Shown: positions 44,098 through 53,976 of the stretch, piece after piece | Layout of the letters: each line of letters opens with the position of its first letter | Numbering within the stretch: the first letter of the stretch is position 1 | Assembly: GCA_022766165.1 (NCBI GenBank) | Contig: QYLO01000005.1 | Coordinates: forward strand, 31,793 to 95,792 | Source: Candidatus Electrothrix gigas | GTDB lineage: Bacteria > Desulfobacterota > Desulfobulbia > Desulfobulbales > Desulfobulbaceae | Direction of reading: 5' to 3' | DNA: 64,000 nt | Notes under the pieces: model-generated | Seen by the model: the letters and a program-made list of their open reading frames with translations, nothing else | Databases searched by the model: none | What the model was told of the DNA's origin: nothing | Position numbers and translations under genes: made by a program

Positions 44098-45720
44098 ATG
44101 AAAAGATTTTTCAGGCTGTTTTATACCCTCTGGTATTTACAACCTGTTCAACTCTACGGCAGGATATGGTTTAAACTGTATCGTCCCACTCTTGACTGTT
44201 CCGGTACTCCCACCTTACGTACTCTCGCAGGAAAATGGGCCACGCCAATACAGAAGCCTGTAACTCTTTTGCGTCCTTGGGCCTTTTCATTTCTCAACGA
44301 AACAATTGAGTGCAATTTTCCGGAAGATTGGAATAATAACGACCGGGAAAAATTATGGCTGTATAATCTGCACTACTTTGACGATCTGCAGGGTCTGGAA
44401 GGAGAAGAAAGGCGAGAATGGCATTCCCGTCTGATTGAACAGTGGATTCAAGATAATCCTCCGCCTCAGGGCAATGGTTGGGAGCCTTATCCTCTTTCTC
44501 TGCGCATTGTCAATTGGATCAAATGGGCCTTGGCAGGGAATCAGCTTGCTGATAAGGCCGGAGCAAGTCTGGCTGTGCAGGCCCGTTATTTGTCGCAGCG
44601 GATTGAGTATCATTTACTTGGGAATCATCTTTTTACCAATGCCAAGGCCCTGCTGTTTGCCGGTCTTTTTTTTCAGGGTACAGAGGCGGAAAAATGGTTG
44701 CATCGCGCTCTGAAGATTTTTTCTCAGGAGATCCCCGAGCAGATTTTGCCGGACGGCGGACATTTTGAACGCAGCCCGATGTATCATGCCATCATCCTAG
44801 AAGATATGCTGGATATTGTAAATATCATGAGGGTATACCAGAAAGCTGTTCCAGAGGGATGGGAGGAAAAAATTGAAGAAATGCTTTCATGGCTGAAAGC
44901 AATGTGTCACCCTGATGGTGAAATCGCTCTTTTTAATGATGCCGCCCTCTCTATAGCACCATCTCCCCAAAAAATATACTGTTATGCTGAGGCGCTCGGA
45001 TTCAGAAACCCTCCTGATCCCTCTGGACTCACCTGTCTGAAAGACAGTGGCTATATCTGTTATCAACATAAAGAAGTATCTGCATTGCTTGATACCGCTC
45101 TTATTGGCCCGGACTACCTCCCAGGTCATGCCCATGCGGATACGTTGAATTTCGAGCTGTCTCTTTACGGACAACGAGTTATTGTAGATAGCGGAACATC
45201 TTGCTATGGCGCAGGACAGGAACGCCAAAGGCAACGAGGGACTTTGGCGCATAATACGGTCACTGTTGACGATCAGGATTCATCAGAAGTCTGGGGAGGA
45301 TTTCGTGTAGCACGCAGGGCAAAACCCAAGAACTTGCAAGTGAGTGCAACAGAGCACAGCATACAAGTAATCTGTGCTCATGACGGATATCGACGGTTAC
45401 CCGGCAAGGTCATACATACCCGTGAATGGATTTTCGGACAAAGACAGATGGTCATCAGAGACACCTTATCCGGCAAATTCACCAAGGCCCTGAGCCGTTT
45501 TCATTTTCATCCTGATGTGCAATGCAGACAGCCTGCTTCTGATATCTATGGAGAGGTATTGCTCGCGACCGGTAATCTATTAAAATGGACTGTCAAGGGA
45601 GGAGCCGCACGATTTACTGCAACAACGTACCATCCGGAGTTCGGAAAAAGTTTGCAAAATTCCTGCTTGGAAATTACATTTTTTGAGAAAAAATGTGAAG
45701 TACAGTTCACTTGGTTTTGA
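44098..45720 (+). CDS. heparinase II/III-family protein
   Basis: A 540-residue protein; ATG 44098 gives the conserved start MKRFFRLFYTLWYLQPVQLYGR, while GTG 44086 would add four residues. The N-terminal ~300 residues form the alpha-toroid (NLHYFDDLQG, WEPYPLSLRIVNW, LLGNHLFTNAKAL, HFERSPMYH). The C-terminal beta-sandwich has PGHAHADTLNFEL with the catalytic-type His residues (~345) and RGTLAHNTVTVDD. No signal peptide is evident. Such proteins in Wzx/Wzy-type loci are thought to modify or epimerise uronate-containing glycans; lyase activity is not shown. Confidence 0.9.
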   Translation: MKRFFRLFYTLWYLQPVQLYGRIWFKLYRPTLDCSGTPTLRTLAGKWATPIQKPVTLLRPWAFSFLNETIECNFPEDWNNNDREKLWLYNLHYFDDLQGLEGEERREWHSRLIEQWIQDNPPPQGNGWEPYPLSLRIVNWIKWALAGNQLADKAGASLAVQARYLSQRIEYHLLGNHLFTNAKALLFAGLFFQGTEAEKWLHRALKIFSQEIPEQILPDGGHFERSPMYHAIILEDMLDIVNIMRVYQKAVPEGWEEKIEEMLSWLKAMCHPDGEIALFNDAALSIAPSPQKIYCYAEALGFRNPPDPSGLTCLKDSGYICYQHKEVSALLDTALIGPDYLPGHAHADTLNFELSLYGQRVIVDSGTSCYGAGQERQRQRGTLAHNTVTVDDQDSSEVWGGFRVARRAKPKNLQVSATEHSIQVICAHDGYRRLPGKVIHTREWIFGQRQMVIRDTLSGKFTKALSRFHFHPDVQCRQPASDIYGEVLLATGNLLKWTVKGGAARFTATTYHPEFGKSLQNSCLEITFFEKKCEVQFTWF

Positions 45721-45772
45721 TAACCACCGAAAACCTTGCCTATTTTTTTGAGTATGCAGGAATAACTCACTC

Positions 45773-46336
45773 ATGATGAAACGTTTTTTTGATCTGCTTG
45801 CCGCCTGCGCGGGACTTCTTGTTCTGGCACCTGTTTTTCTCCTCTGCATGATAACGGTGCGCCTGACTTCTCCCGGCCCGATTTTCTATGCCTCCGACCG
45901 AATTGGCATTCATAACTCGCACTTCATGATGCTGAAATTCCGAACCATGCGAGTTAATACCCCCCAAGTGGCAACGCACCTGATGACTGACCCTGCCACC
46001 TACCTGACCCCGGTCGGTGCCTTTTTCCGCAAAACAAGTCTGGACGAACTTCCCCAGCTGATTAACGTACTCAAAGGAGAGATGTCTCTTGTCGGTCCAC
46101 GCCCGGCATTATTTAATCAGGATGATCTCATTGAACTTCGCACCGCAAAAGGCGTTCATGTGCTAAAGCCGGGAGTCACCGGCTGGGCCCAAATCAACGG
46201 TCGGGATGAGCTCCCCATTCCTTTGAAAGTCGATTACGACGCTTATTATCTAAAGCATCGTTCGTTTCTACTGGATCTGAAAATCATTCTCTTAACAATC
46301 CTGAAAACTGTACGAAGTGATGGGGTACATCATTAA
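45773..46336 (+). CDS. PglC-like monotopic phosphoglycosyl transferase
   Basis: The initiating sugar-1-phosphate transferase to undecaprenyl phosphate. The 187-residue protein is the minimal small form: one N-terminal re-entrant hydrophobic helix ([20 protein letters not shown]), KFRTMR, the catalytic Asp-Glu dyad in [25 protein letters not shown] (~85-108), and [16 protein letters not shown]. It lacks the extra membrane helices of WcaJ/WbaP. It closes the polysaccharide locus. Its sugar donor is likely a UDP-diNAcBac, -QuiNAc or related sugar. Confidence 0.93.
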   Translation: MMKRFFDLLAACAGLLVLAPVFLLCMITVRLTSPGPIFYASDRIGIHNSHFMMLKFRTMRVNTPQVATHLMTDPATYLTPVGAFFRKTSLDELPQLINVLKGEMSLVGPRPALFNQDDLIELRTAKGVHVLKPGVTGWAQINGRDELPIPLKVDYDAYYLKHRSFLLDLKIILLTILKTVRSDGVHH

Positions 46337-46538
46337 TAGCCTCGCCTCCCCTCCCCTTTATTCAAAAAAAAGGCGTCATCCTTTTCATTTTCGAGTATAC
46401 TCTTTCCAAGATTCTTATACCGCTCTTCAAAAATAACAAGCGGACCTTCTGGATTCCCCTCGTAAGTACAGATAGTATTCCAAAGATACAGATATCTTAT
46501 CTGGAAGTTTCGCAATATAAAAAAATAGTAAACAACCC

Positions 46539-47201
46539 ATGAAAAATCTCATGATAGCCCCCTCCATCCTCTCAGCGGATTTCTCCAAACTTGGCGATGA
46601 AATCCAGGCCGTTGAAGAGGCTGGAGCTGAAGTCATCCACATTGACGTGATGGACGGCCATTTTGTCCCAAACATTACCATTGGGCCGCTGGTCGTTGAA
46701 GCAGTGCGGCGAGTCACAGACCTCCCCTTGGACGTTCATTTGATGATCACTGACCCTGACCACTATATCAAAGACTTTGCAGATGCCGGGGCCGACTGGA
46801 TCACCGTGCATGTTGAAACCTGTATCCATCTCCACCGCACCTTACATTTTATTCGCAGTCTGGGAAAAAAAGCCGGCGCTGTTCTCAATCCGGCAACCTC
46901 ATTGTCCAGCTTGGATTATGTGCTTGAAGAGGTAGATCTGGTCATGCTGATGAGCGTCAACCCCGGTTTTGGGGGACAGGGCTTTATTGCATCTACCTTG
47001 AAAAAATGTCGTACGTTACGGGCTATGCTGGACAAGGCCAATCCAGATGCAGGCATAGAAATTGACGGCGGTATCAGTCCTCAAACCATTGGGGCTATGG
47101 CAGAAGCCGGGGCAAATATCTTTGTGGCTGGTTCTGCAATCTATGGTCAGGATGACTATGCTGCCGTGATTCAGGAAATGAAAAAGCTGGCAATCTGCTA
47201 A
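46539..47201 (+). CDS. rpe: ribulose-phosphate 3-epimerase
   Basis: Interconverts ribulose-5-P and xylulose-5-P in the pentose phosphate pathway. The 220-residue TIM barrel is complete: APSILSADFSKLGDEI, HIDVMDGHFVPNITIGP (metal Asp and His), DVHLMI, MSVNPGFGGQGFI, EIDGGI and VAGSAIYG. The 202 bases upstream (46337-46538) contain no gene. It is followed by a small membrane protein and pgi on the same strand, grouping two sugar-phosphate isomerases. Confidence 0.97.
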   Translation: MKNLMIAPSILSADFSKLGDEIQAVEEAGAEVIHIDVMDGHFVPNITIGPLVVEAVRRVTDLPLDVHLMITDPDHYIKDFADAGADWITVHVETCIHLHRTLHFIRSLGKKAGAVLNPATSLSSLDYVLEEVDLVMLMSVNPGFGGQGFIASTLKKCRTLRAMLDKANPDAGIEIDGGISPQTIGAMAEAGANIFVAGSAIYGQDDYAAVIQEMKKLAIC

Positions 47202-47236
47202 GTAATACAGAATTTTTAACAGGATATAACAAGACA

Positions 47237-47512
47237 ATGAGCCTTCTGCAACGCTACAAGAGGTATGCTGTGGTGGTCATGCGGATCTTCCGCTGGGATC
47301 TGCAACTTCATTTTTTCTGGGGATTTATTTTGACCTTGCTGGGTGTATACTGGTTTCCCCTGTATGCCGCTGGTATCGTGGTAACGCTTGTCAAAGAGGG
47401 GTTAGATCTCTGGAGCAAAAAACTGTGGAGCTGGGATGATGTCTGGTTGGGAATTATTGGTTCCCTAATTGCAATGGGCTATCTTTACTCTCAGGGATTA
47501 TTGATCTTTTGA
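47237..47512 (+). CDS. small two-helix membrane protein of unknown function
   Basis: A 91-residue protein with a basic start (LLQRYKRYAVVV), two hydrophobic helices (FFWGFILTLLGVYWFPLYAAGIVVTLV and WLGIIGSLIAMGYLYSQGLLIF) and an internal Trp/Lys-rich loop (LWSKKLWSWDD). It lies between rpe and pgi with short gaps, so it is likely translated. Family not recognised; it resembles short putative lipoprotein/periplasmic-junction membrane proteins only in size. Confidence 0.65.
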   Translation: MSLLQRYKRYAVVVMRIFRWDLQLHFFWGFILTLLGVYWFPLYAAGIVVTLVKEGLDLWSKKLWSWDDVWLGIIGSLIAMGYLYSQGLLIF

Positions 47513-47577
47513 TATTAAATGAGGAAGTTCGTCTTGGCTCTATCAGGCTCTGAAATAAAAAATTGAGGAGATCAGCA

Positions 47578-49191
47578 ATGGATCTTTTTAACAACTTTGA
47601 TGCACTCCAAACAGTACAACAACTCGAAAAACTTGCCAAAAAACCGTATAACCTTGCTGGTCCAGATGCCCTTTCTCCTGAGCGTATAGCCTCCTATCGC
47701 ACCTCAGTCTGCGGCTTTGATTTTCTCTACAGCACGCAGCGAGTTAATCAAGAGGTGATGCAGGCTTTACAGCAACTTGCTGATGAGGCCCAACTGGTTG
47801 CACAGTTCAAGGCGATGAAATCCGGGACTGTTATGAACAAGATCATCGGCTATGCCAGTGAAGAGCGGCAAGTTTTGCATACAGCCTGTCGGGATCTTTT
47901 TACTGACACGCCGCTTGCTTCCAAGGCAACAGACGAGGCAAGGAATCAGCTCACTCGACTGAAAAAATTTTTGGCTGAACTGGATAACGGCAGTATATGC
48001 AATGCAAAGGGCGAACCCTTTACCACAATAGTGCAGGTGGGGATCGGCGGCTCTGACCTTGGCCCTCGTGCGCTCTACCTTGCCCTGAAACGCTATTGCC
48101 AAAAAGGACGCAAAGCCTGCTTTATTGCCAATGTTGATCCAGACGATGCTGCTGCGGTTCTCTCTGAACTGGACCTCTCGAAGACTTTGATCAATGTGGT
48201 TTCCAAAAGTGGTACGACTCTGGAAACGCTGACCAATGAAAAACTGGTGCGTTCTGCCCTGACAGCAGCCGGACTTGACCCAGCCCGTCATATAGTTGCA
48301 GTCACAGGTGCAGGGAGTCCTATGGATGATCCAGAAAAATATCTGGCCTCATTTTATATGTATGATTACATAGGAGGACGTTATTCAGCCACCTCTATGG
48401 TCGGTGGAGTCACCCTTGCCTTTGCCCTTGGCTATGAAAACTTTCTTGAACTACTGCGTGGAGCCAATGCTGTGGATCAAGCAGGAGAACAGGAGGATAT
48501 TACCAAGAATCTTCCTTTGCTCATGGCCCTGCTGGGTATTTGGAACCGGAATTTTTTAGGGTATAACACGGTTGCAGTCCTGCCCTACAGTCAGGCATTG
48601 CTTCGCTTTCCAGCGCATCTCCAGCAATGTGATATGGAAAGTAACGGGAAACAGGTCACTCGGTTTGGCAAACCTGTGCAATGGAAAACCGGCCCCATTG
48701 TCTGGGGTGAACCAGGTACCAATGGTCAGCATGCCTTTTATCAACTGCTCCACCAAGGCAGTGAAATTGTGCCTGCTGAGTTTATTGGCTTTCGTACATC
48801 CCAATATCAGCAAGACCTTGCAATACATGGAACCACCTCACAGCAGAAAGTATTGGCCAATATGCTGGCTCAATCGCTGGCCTTGGCTTTGGGTAGGGCT
48901 GATGAAAATCCCAACGCATCTTTTCCAGGCAACAGACCCAGTTCTCTGCTCATTGCTGATCAACTCACGCCCTATAGTATGGGGGGACTCCTCGCCCTGT
49001 ATGAAAATAAAATTGCCTTTCAGGGGTTTTGCTGGAATATCAACTCATTTGATCAGGAGGGGGTACAGCTCGGGAAGGTGTTGGCCAACCGCATTCTCTC
49101 CGAGTTGACTGAGAAAGAAGAGGGCAAATCGCTGCCCTCTGACGCACCTGAGCTGGCTCTCCTCAAAGCTGCTGGTCTTGAAAAATTATAA
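47578..49191 (+). CDS. pgi: glucose-6-phosphate isomerase
   Basis: Interconverts glucose-6-P and fructose-6-P. ATG 47578 follows GAGGAG by seven bases; 537 residues. Motifs: VGIGGSDLGPRALY, SKSGTTLETLTNEKL, GGRYSATSMVGG, the catalytic ESNGKQVTRFG and GEPGTNGQHAFYQLLHQG, and GGLLALYENKIAFQGFCWNINSFDQEGVQLGK. It belongs to the long, E. coli-like branch of PGIs. It supplies Fru-6-P and Glc-6-P for the nucleotide sugars made by the upstream locus. Its 3' end is convergent with the minus-strand operon. Confidence 0.96.
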   Translation: MDLFNNFDALQTVQQLEKLAKKPYNLAGPDALSPERIASYRTSVCGFDFLYSTQRVNQEVMQALQQLADEAQLVAQFKAMKSGTVMNKIIGYASEERQVLHTACRDLFTDTPLASKATDEARNQLTRLKKFLAELDNGSICNAKGEPFTTIVQVGIGGSDLGPRALYLALKRYCQKGRKACFIANVDPDDAAAVLSELDLSKTLINVVSKSGTTLETLTNEKLVRSALTAAGLDPARHIVAVTGAGSPMDDPEKYLASFYMYDYIGGRYSATSMVGGVTLAFALGYENFLELLRGANAVDQAGEQEDITKNLPLLMALLGIWNRNFLGYNTVAVLPYSQALLRFPAHLQQCDMESNGKQVTRFGKPVQWKTGPIVWGEPGTNGQHAFYQLLHQGSEIVPAEFIGFRTSQYQQDLAIHGTTSQQKVLANMLAQSLALALGRADENPNASFPGNRPSSLLIADQLTPYSMGGLLALYENKIAFQGFCWNINSFDQEGVQLGKVLANRILSELTEKEEGKSLPSDAPELALLKAAGLEKL

Positions 49192-49234
49192 TGTTTCTTT
49201 AAAGTTTCCCCAGCCCTCTGAAATGGATGAAAAA

Positions 49235-52200
49235 TTAGACCTTGTTCGTTTGGACTGGGGGTAAGGTGACAAGAGGGGGATTATCTGGGTTTGCTGAAGA
49301 TACCTCTACAAAACGACACGGTGTTGCCAACTCAATCCCCTCTTCAAGAAGGCGAGTCCAAATACTGTCCCATACTTTACTGAGATAAATATTTTTACCC
49401 GCATAATCTGTTACGTTGAAATGGACTGTAAAAATTGCCGATGAATCTCCCTGTCCCTTAAATTGAATAAAAGGCGGCGGATCTGAAAGAACGTTTTTCA
49501 CGGCAAGTGTTGCCTCGGAAAGTATTTGACGAACATCATCAGGAACATCAATAGGCACCGTTTCCAGTGTAAGAGATATACCGCAGGACTCATCAGGATA
49601 ACTGTAATTTACCACTAAAGACTCTGATGCCTGCGTATTCGGAATACTGAGCATGGTTCCGTTTCTCTTGAGAAGCCTTGTTGTCCGCCACGTCATATTT
49701 ATTATTTTTCCCTCATTATCGCTAATTCTTACCCAATCACCAATACGAAAAGGTCGTTCAATATTAATAGCCAAGCCGGAAAAAATATTTGAGATATTCA
49801 TCTGTACAGCCAGACCAATAATCATTGCAGCGACACTGGAGGTTGCCAGTAATCCTGTCAACTTTTGATCAAAGACAAAGGCTATAACGGCAAAAAAGGC
49901 AAGGAGATACAGTAAAAATGAGGCTATAACTCGAACAATATTTGGAATAGGACGCTCTGTTTTTATTTCAATAGGTCGCCAGATAAAATTTTCTAACGCC
50001 ATATTTATAAAGATAGCAGGAGTGAACCACCAGAGTATATGAAAGAAAAACATAATAATATCAAAATATCGTTTATCAGGAAAATCTTTGAGCAAGTCTA
50101 TCAGAGTAACCTGCAATGACAACAGTGTAAAAATACCAAGGACCGTTTCTAAACACCAAAGTGTCTTTAATAGATACCTCTTTTTTTCTAATTTTCTGTT
50201 CAATAAAAGAAAAAATAATAGTCCAAAGATTCCTGTAAGCCAAGGAGCATATAGGGCTATTGGGGATAAGGATAAACCTATGATAAAGCCTTTTGCAGTC
50301 AGTGCATAATCTTTAATCCTGATAACAGCATTGAACCGAGAATACTTTTCTTGGTGCTGATTTTTAAGATACTGTATATCTCCTAAAGCTTGTTTTGCAG
50401 CACTGTCCTGAAAAAAGAACGTATCAGCAACAGTCCATCCTGAATCAGTATCAACTACCGCCTTTGTTTTCAGATATTCTGTAATCGATTTTCCTTCTGT
50501 CGGTTTCATTCCTTCAGAGTCAGTGACATAAATTACATTGTCCTTGGTTAATGTTTTATTTCTCAGGCTGATACCTAATATATGTGTTCCGAATTTTTTA
50601 AACTCAGGGAGAAAATCTGTTGTAAACTCGCCTTTGACATGATACAGACGAGAGATAATGTTGTTTTCTTCGCTATGTTGTTCAACAAGCACTGCTTCCT
50701 GCATATTCTGGGAGCCTGATATCTTATTCTCATTATCTGTAGAATCTATACGCTGGAGACGATAAACCGTTCCCTCTTTTTCAATAAAGCGTTCAGAATT
50801 TTCTTTTTCTGTCTCTTGTTCCGTTTCAGAAGTTGCCAACGCTGTTTTATTCTTGTTCCCCTCGTCTTTTTTTGCTGTTACAAAACGGATTGGCTTTGAC
50901 GCATTGATAAAACTGACTTCTGCTGGATTAAATCCCCTTTTTGATCGGAACCATAGATAGAAATCCATATTAAATTTTCCAGCCTTTATATCAAGCTTAT
51001 CAATTTTGTTAATCTTTATACCTGTATACACGAGTTTTGTCTGAGAGAAGTAGTTGTTGCCTATTTGAAAAGTTCGCTCATCAACCAGATCTTTTACTAA
51101 TGCATCATCCTTTGTAACATCTGATAATTTCTGAAGCTGCGTCCAGACAGGCGTATACTTTTGGTGCTTATAGCGATTTATTGTTACAAATCGGACGCGC
51201 TTGTCTGAAGGATTCAAGCGAGCAATGGTGTTGACTTCATGTAATGCATCTCGCACTTTTTTACGATCTGCTTTCAACGTCTGGAGTTTCCCCTGCACGT
51301 TGGCTTGCTCAAGCGCCTTAATCGCAACTTCAGCCGCCTCATAGTAGCCAGCCGCAATCCAAGAAGGAGAAACATTAAATTTTTTTTCAAAATCTGCTTT
51401 AAACAGTTGCGCTTTTTGTCCTGATATTTGCGGATTAAACGAAGAAATTGTATAGATTCCATCAGAATAATAACCAGGCTCTATACGTTCCACCGGATCT
51501 GTCTTGAGCTGCTGTATAAATTTATTCGTGCTAAAGGTGTCCCCTCCGAAAAGAGTATACCGAGGCTGTTCTTCATTATATCGAAGAGATGCCACAATAT
51601 CAGCCCCTTGTGTGCTTTGAGTGGCAATGAAAATAGCCTGAGAAGCTATCGTGCCAACGCTTTCTTTTTCTTTGATATCATTTATAATATCGTCAATCTG
51701 TTCGACTACGTCTTCTCTTTGGGAATCAAATTCCCATCTCTGTTGGATATCAAGATGCAGGTCATCACAGGCCTCTTCAAAATAATGGGCAATTGATTTT
51801 CCCCATGTATCACCCATATCCGTAATAAGCATTACGTTTTTATGATGCAAGACCTTGCTGATATAGGTTGCCAGTAGCTGGGCCTGAAAACTGTTAGAAA
51901 ATGTGAGGCGAAAGTACCAACTGTTTTCTTCAGTCACTTCATCTGCTGTGGCAGAGGCTGTGATTGCTGGCAATTCAGAATTTTTATATACATTACCAGC
52001 TTTTATGCTTGTTAAGCTGAGATTATGTCCAAGCACCAGCAGCACAGGCTCTTTTTCAGCAAATTTACTGGCCTGCTGTTCGGCAAGCTTTGGATTATTT
52101 TGATCGTCCAGCGGAATCAGCTCAATTTTTTTTCCGTTCAGACCGCCTTTGCTGTTGAACTGATCCAGATAAAACTGAATCCCCTTGCGCATCTCCTCTC

Positions 52201-52348
52201 CGGTTTGTTGATATTGCCCGCTCATAGGCCCGGCTAAACCTATATATAATACCTCTTCTTTGTCCAAGAAAATTTTCCAAAGAGCAAAGAGCAACAGGAC
52301 AGAAAACAAAAAAATTATGTATTTTTTGACAGCGAAGACTTTTTTCAT
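49235..52348 (-). CDS. periplasmic ligand-binding domain fused to an MscS-type channel
   Basis: A 1037-residue fusion. A signal anchor (~8-26, IIFLFSVLLLFALWKIFL) is followed by a type I periplasmic-binding domain of the branched-chain amino acid receptor class (~33-400: VLYIGLAGPMSGQYQQTGEEM, LNGKKIELIPLDDQNNP, YYEAAEVAIKAL). A second extracytoplasmic region (~435-640) has a strand/loop pattern TGIKINKID...FNMDFYLWFRSKRG, vaguely like the extracellular domain of Cys-loop receptors, interrupted by a charged insert (~500-530). Then come about five to six membrane helices (~680-850), the MscS pore-like segment (SSVAAMIIGLAVQMNISNIFSGLAINI) and the MscS beta domain (FRIGDWVRISDNEGKIINMTWRTT, SIPNTQ). 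It is last in a five-gene operon, 11 bases after an orphan binding protein. The parts are clear; ligand gating is inference. Confidence 0.88.
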   Translation of the reverse strand: MKKVFAVKKYIIFLFSVLLLFALWKIFLDKEEVLYIGLAGPMSGQYQQTGEEMRKGIQFYLDQFNSKGGLNGKKIELIPLDDQNNPKLAEQQASKFAEKEPVLLVLGHNLSLTSIKAGNVYKNSELPAITASATADEVTEENSWYFRLTFSNSFQAQLLATYISKVLHHKNVMLITDMGDTWGKSIAHYFEEACDDLHLDIQQRWEFDSQREDVVEQIDDIINDIKEKESVGTIASQAIFIATQSTQGADIVASLRYNEEQPRYTLFGGDTFSTNKFIQQLKTDPVERIEPGYYSDGIYTISSFNPQISGQKAQLFKADFEKKFNVSPSWIAAGYYEAAEVAIKALEQANVQGKLQTLKADRKKVRDALHEVNTIARLNPSDKRVRFVTINRYKHQKYTPVWTQLQKLSDVTKDDALVKDLVDERTFQIGNNYFSQTKLVYTGIKINKIDKLDIKAGKFNMDFYLWFRSKRGFNPAEVSFINASKPIRFVTAKKDEGNKNKTALATSETEQETEKENSERFIEKEGTVYRLQRIDSTDNENKISGSQNMQEAVLVEQHSEENNIISRLYHVKGEFTTDFLPEFKKFGTHILGISLRNKTLTKDNVIYVTDSEGMKPTEGKSITEYLKTKAVVDTDSGWTVADTFFFQDSAAKQALGDIQYLKNQHQEKYSRFNAVIRIKDYALTAKGFIIGLSLSPIALYAPWLTGIFGLLFFLLLNRKLEKKRYLLKTLWCLETVLGIFTLLSLQVTLIDLLKDFPDKRYFDIIMFFFHILWWFTPAIFINMALENFIWRPIEIKTERPIPNIVRVIASFLLYLLAFFAVIAFVFDQKLTGLLATSSVAAMIIGLAVQMNISNIFSGLAINIERPFRIGDWVRISDNEGKIINMTWRTTRLLKRNGTMLSIPNTQASESLVVNYSYPDESCGISLTLETVPIDVPDDVRQILSEATLAVKNVLSDPPPFIQFKGQGDSSAIFTVHFNVTDYAGKNIYLSKVWDSIWTRLLEEGIELATPCRFVEVSSANPDNPPLVTLPPVQTNKV

Positions 52349-52359
52349 AACATCTTTAT

Positions 52360-53934
52360 TTAGTTATCGGTAAACGACCAGGTCCAAAGTTGTTGCGTTC
52401 CAGTCGGTGAATAGGTCCATTGCAGCCGAGGTGTGGTCAAAAAGGCAATTTTTCGGTAAAAAAGAGGAATAACAGCAGCTTCTTCCTGACAGAGAATGCG
52501 TTCAGCTGCCTGATACAGTTCTTTTCGCTGCTTGACATCATGCTGACGAAAGGCTTTATTCAGCAAATCTGTGTAGTTTTCATTATTCCAATGCAGCTTG
52601 TTCGCATTAGAAGCAGGATCAAACTCCGAGAGAAAATAATGGGCATCTGGATAAACAGCCTGCTTAAAGCTGAGAAAGATATGCGCATCCTCCGGGTCTC
52701 CAGCCTCTTCATCCTCTCCATACAGTCCGATTTTTATCGGTAAATTGCGTTCTAGCATCAGTTTTAACGGTTTGAGAACAAGGTCGGCAGGCCCGTTAAT
52801 ATAAATTTTTGGCAAGGTCTTATTGGAATAGCCTGCCTCAAAGAGTTGCTGTTGCCCCTGTTTAAAGTTAAATGGTATACCTATTTCTGCTTTACTATTA
52901 ACAGCGCCAAAACTGGGAGGAGGAGTAAAGGTATTTGAGGGATCTCCCATAAGCCGTAAAATCTTTTCCAACAAAAACTCTTTATCAATTGCCGCTGCAA
53001 TTGCCTTGCGTACTAATGGCTGATCAACCGGAGGACGACTCTGATTAAATCCTAAGTACCAAGTTTGCAAGAGAGGTTTTTCTGCTAACTGCTCTTTTAT
53101 TCCAAGCATATTTTGGATAGTAGAGTTCTGACCCCTTTTTGAGATAGGTATGATATCAAGGGCATTCTCTTCATACATCTTGAGAGCAAACTTGGAAGAA
53201 GGGAGCATTGCATAACTGATTTTTTCAATCTGTACCTTTGCAGCATCAAAATAGGCTGGATTCTTTGCTAAAATAAGCACCTTTTTTTTACGCCAACGTT
53301 GCAAGGTATACGGGCCGCTCACAACAATATTGCCAGGATCCGTCCACCTCTCTTTTCCCTTTTCCTCTATAACTTGAACAGGCACAGGTCGATAATGCAA
53401 AGAGCTGACTATTACGGGAAATAACGGTGCAGGATGCTCCAGGGTAAACTGTAAAATATGGTTATCAACAGCCTGAAAACCCAATAAAGATTCATCTTCA
53501 AGCTCTCCATCAAAAAAACTCTGTACATTTTTTAAAAGCAGTAAATCCTTGGGCGCTTCAAAACCATCAAGGTGTTTACGTAACGTTTTGACAAAGTCAT
53601 GAGATGTAATGGGTTTTCCATTTGACCACCGTATATCCTTGCGCAGAAAAAAAGTATACACCGTGCCATCTTCGGAGACCTCCCATGAGCGGGCCAGTGA
53701 TGGCTTTGGCTCAAAGGTCTCTGGATCAATTTCGGTCAAACCGGCAAACAACTGGGTTACAAGTGCAGGGTCACCGTCCGCAGGATCAAGCGAGGTGATA
53801 GGTTTTGAACTTGCCAAACGAAGATGCATTTTATCTTGAGTTGTCTGTCCCTCTGCTGTTGTAACAGTATGTACAAGAAAAGCAGAGAGAAGCAGTACGA
53901 GAAGACCTGTTACCCTTGAACGATACTGTCTCAT
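52360..53934 (-). CDS. family-5 extracellular solute-binding protein (peptide/nickel type), orphan
   Basis: A 524-residue secreted binding protein. Signal peptide to about residue 28 (LLVLLLSAFLVHTVTTAEG). SBP_bac_5 features: SLDPADGDPALVTQLFAGLTEI, SWEVSEDGTVYTFFLRKDIRWSNGKPITSHDFV, VVSGPYTLQRW, AAIDKEFLLEKIL and LYQAAERILCQEEAAVIPLFY. These normally feed an ABC importer, but no permease or ATPase gene is in this operon. It lies 42 bases after the PstS-like gene and 11 before the ligand-binding/MscS fusion, so it could serve that channel or an unlinked transporter. Confidence 0.92.
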   Translation of the reverse strand: MRQYRSRVTGLLVLLLSAFLVHTVTTAEGQTTQDKMHLRLASSKPITSLDPADGDPALVTQLFAGLTEIDPETFEPKPSLARSWEVSEDGTVYTFFLRKDIRWSNGKPITSHDFVKTLRKHLDGFEAPKDLLLLKNVQSFFDGELEDESLLGFQAVDNHILQFTLEHPAPLFPVIVSSLHYRPVPVQVIEEKGKERWTDPGNIVVSGPYTLQRWRKKKVLILAKNPAYFDAAKVQIEKISYAMLPSSKFALKMYEENALDIIPISKRGQNSTIQNMLGIKEQLAEKPLLQTWYLGFNQSRPPVDQPLVRKAIAAAIDKEFLLEKILRLMGDPSNTFTPPPSFGAVNSKAEIGIPFNFKQGQQQLFEAGYSNKTLPKIYINGPADLVLKPLKLMLERNLPIKIGLYGEDEEAGDPEDAHIFLSFKQAVYPDAHYFLSEFDPASNANKLHWNNENYTDLLNKAFRQHDVKQRKELYQAAERILCQEEAAVIPLFYRKIAFLTTPRLQWTYSPTGTQQLWTWSFTDN

Positions 53935-53976
53935 ATATTCACCATCATCTATTATCCTTGAGCTATCTTGGAGTTA

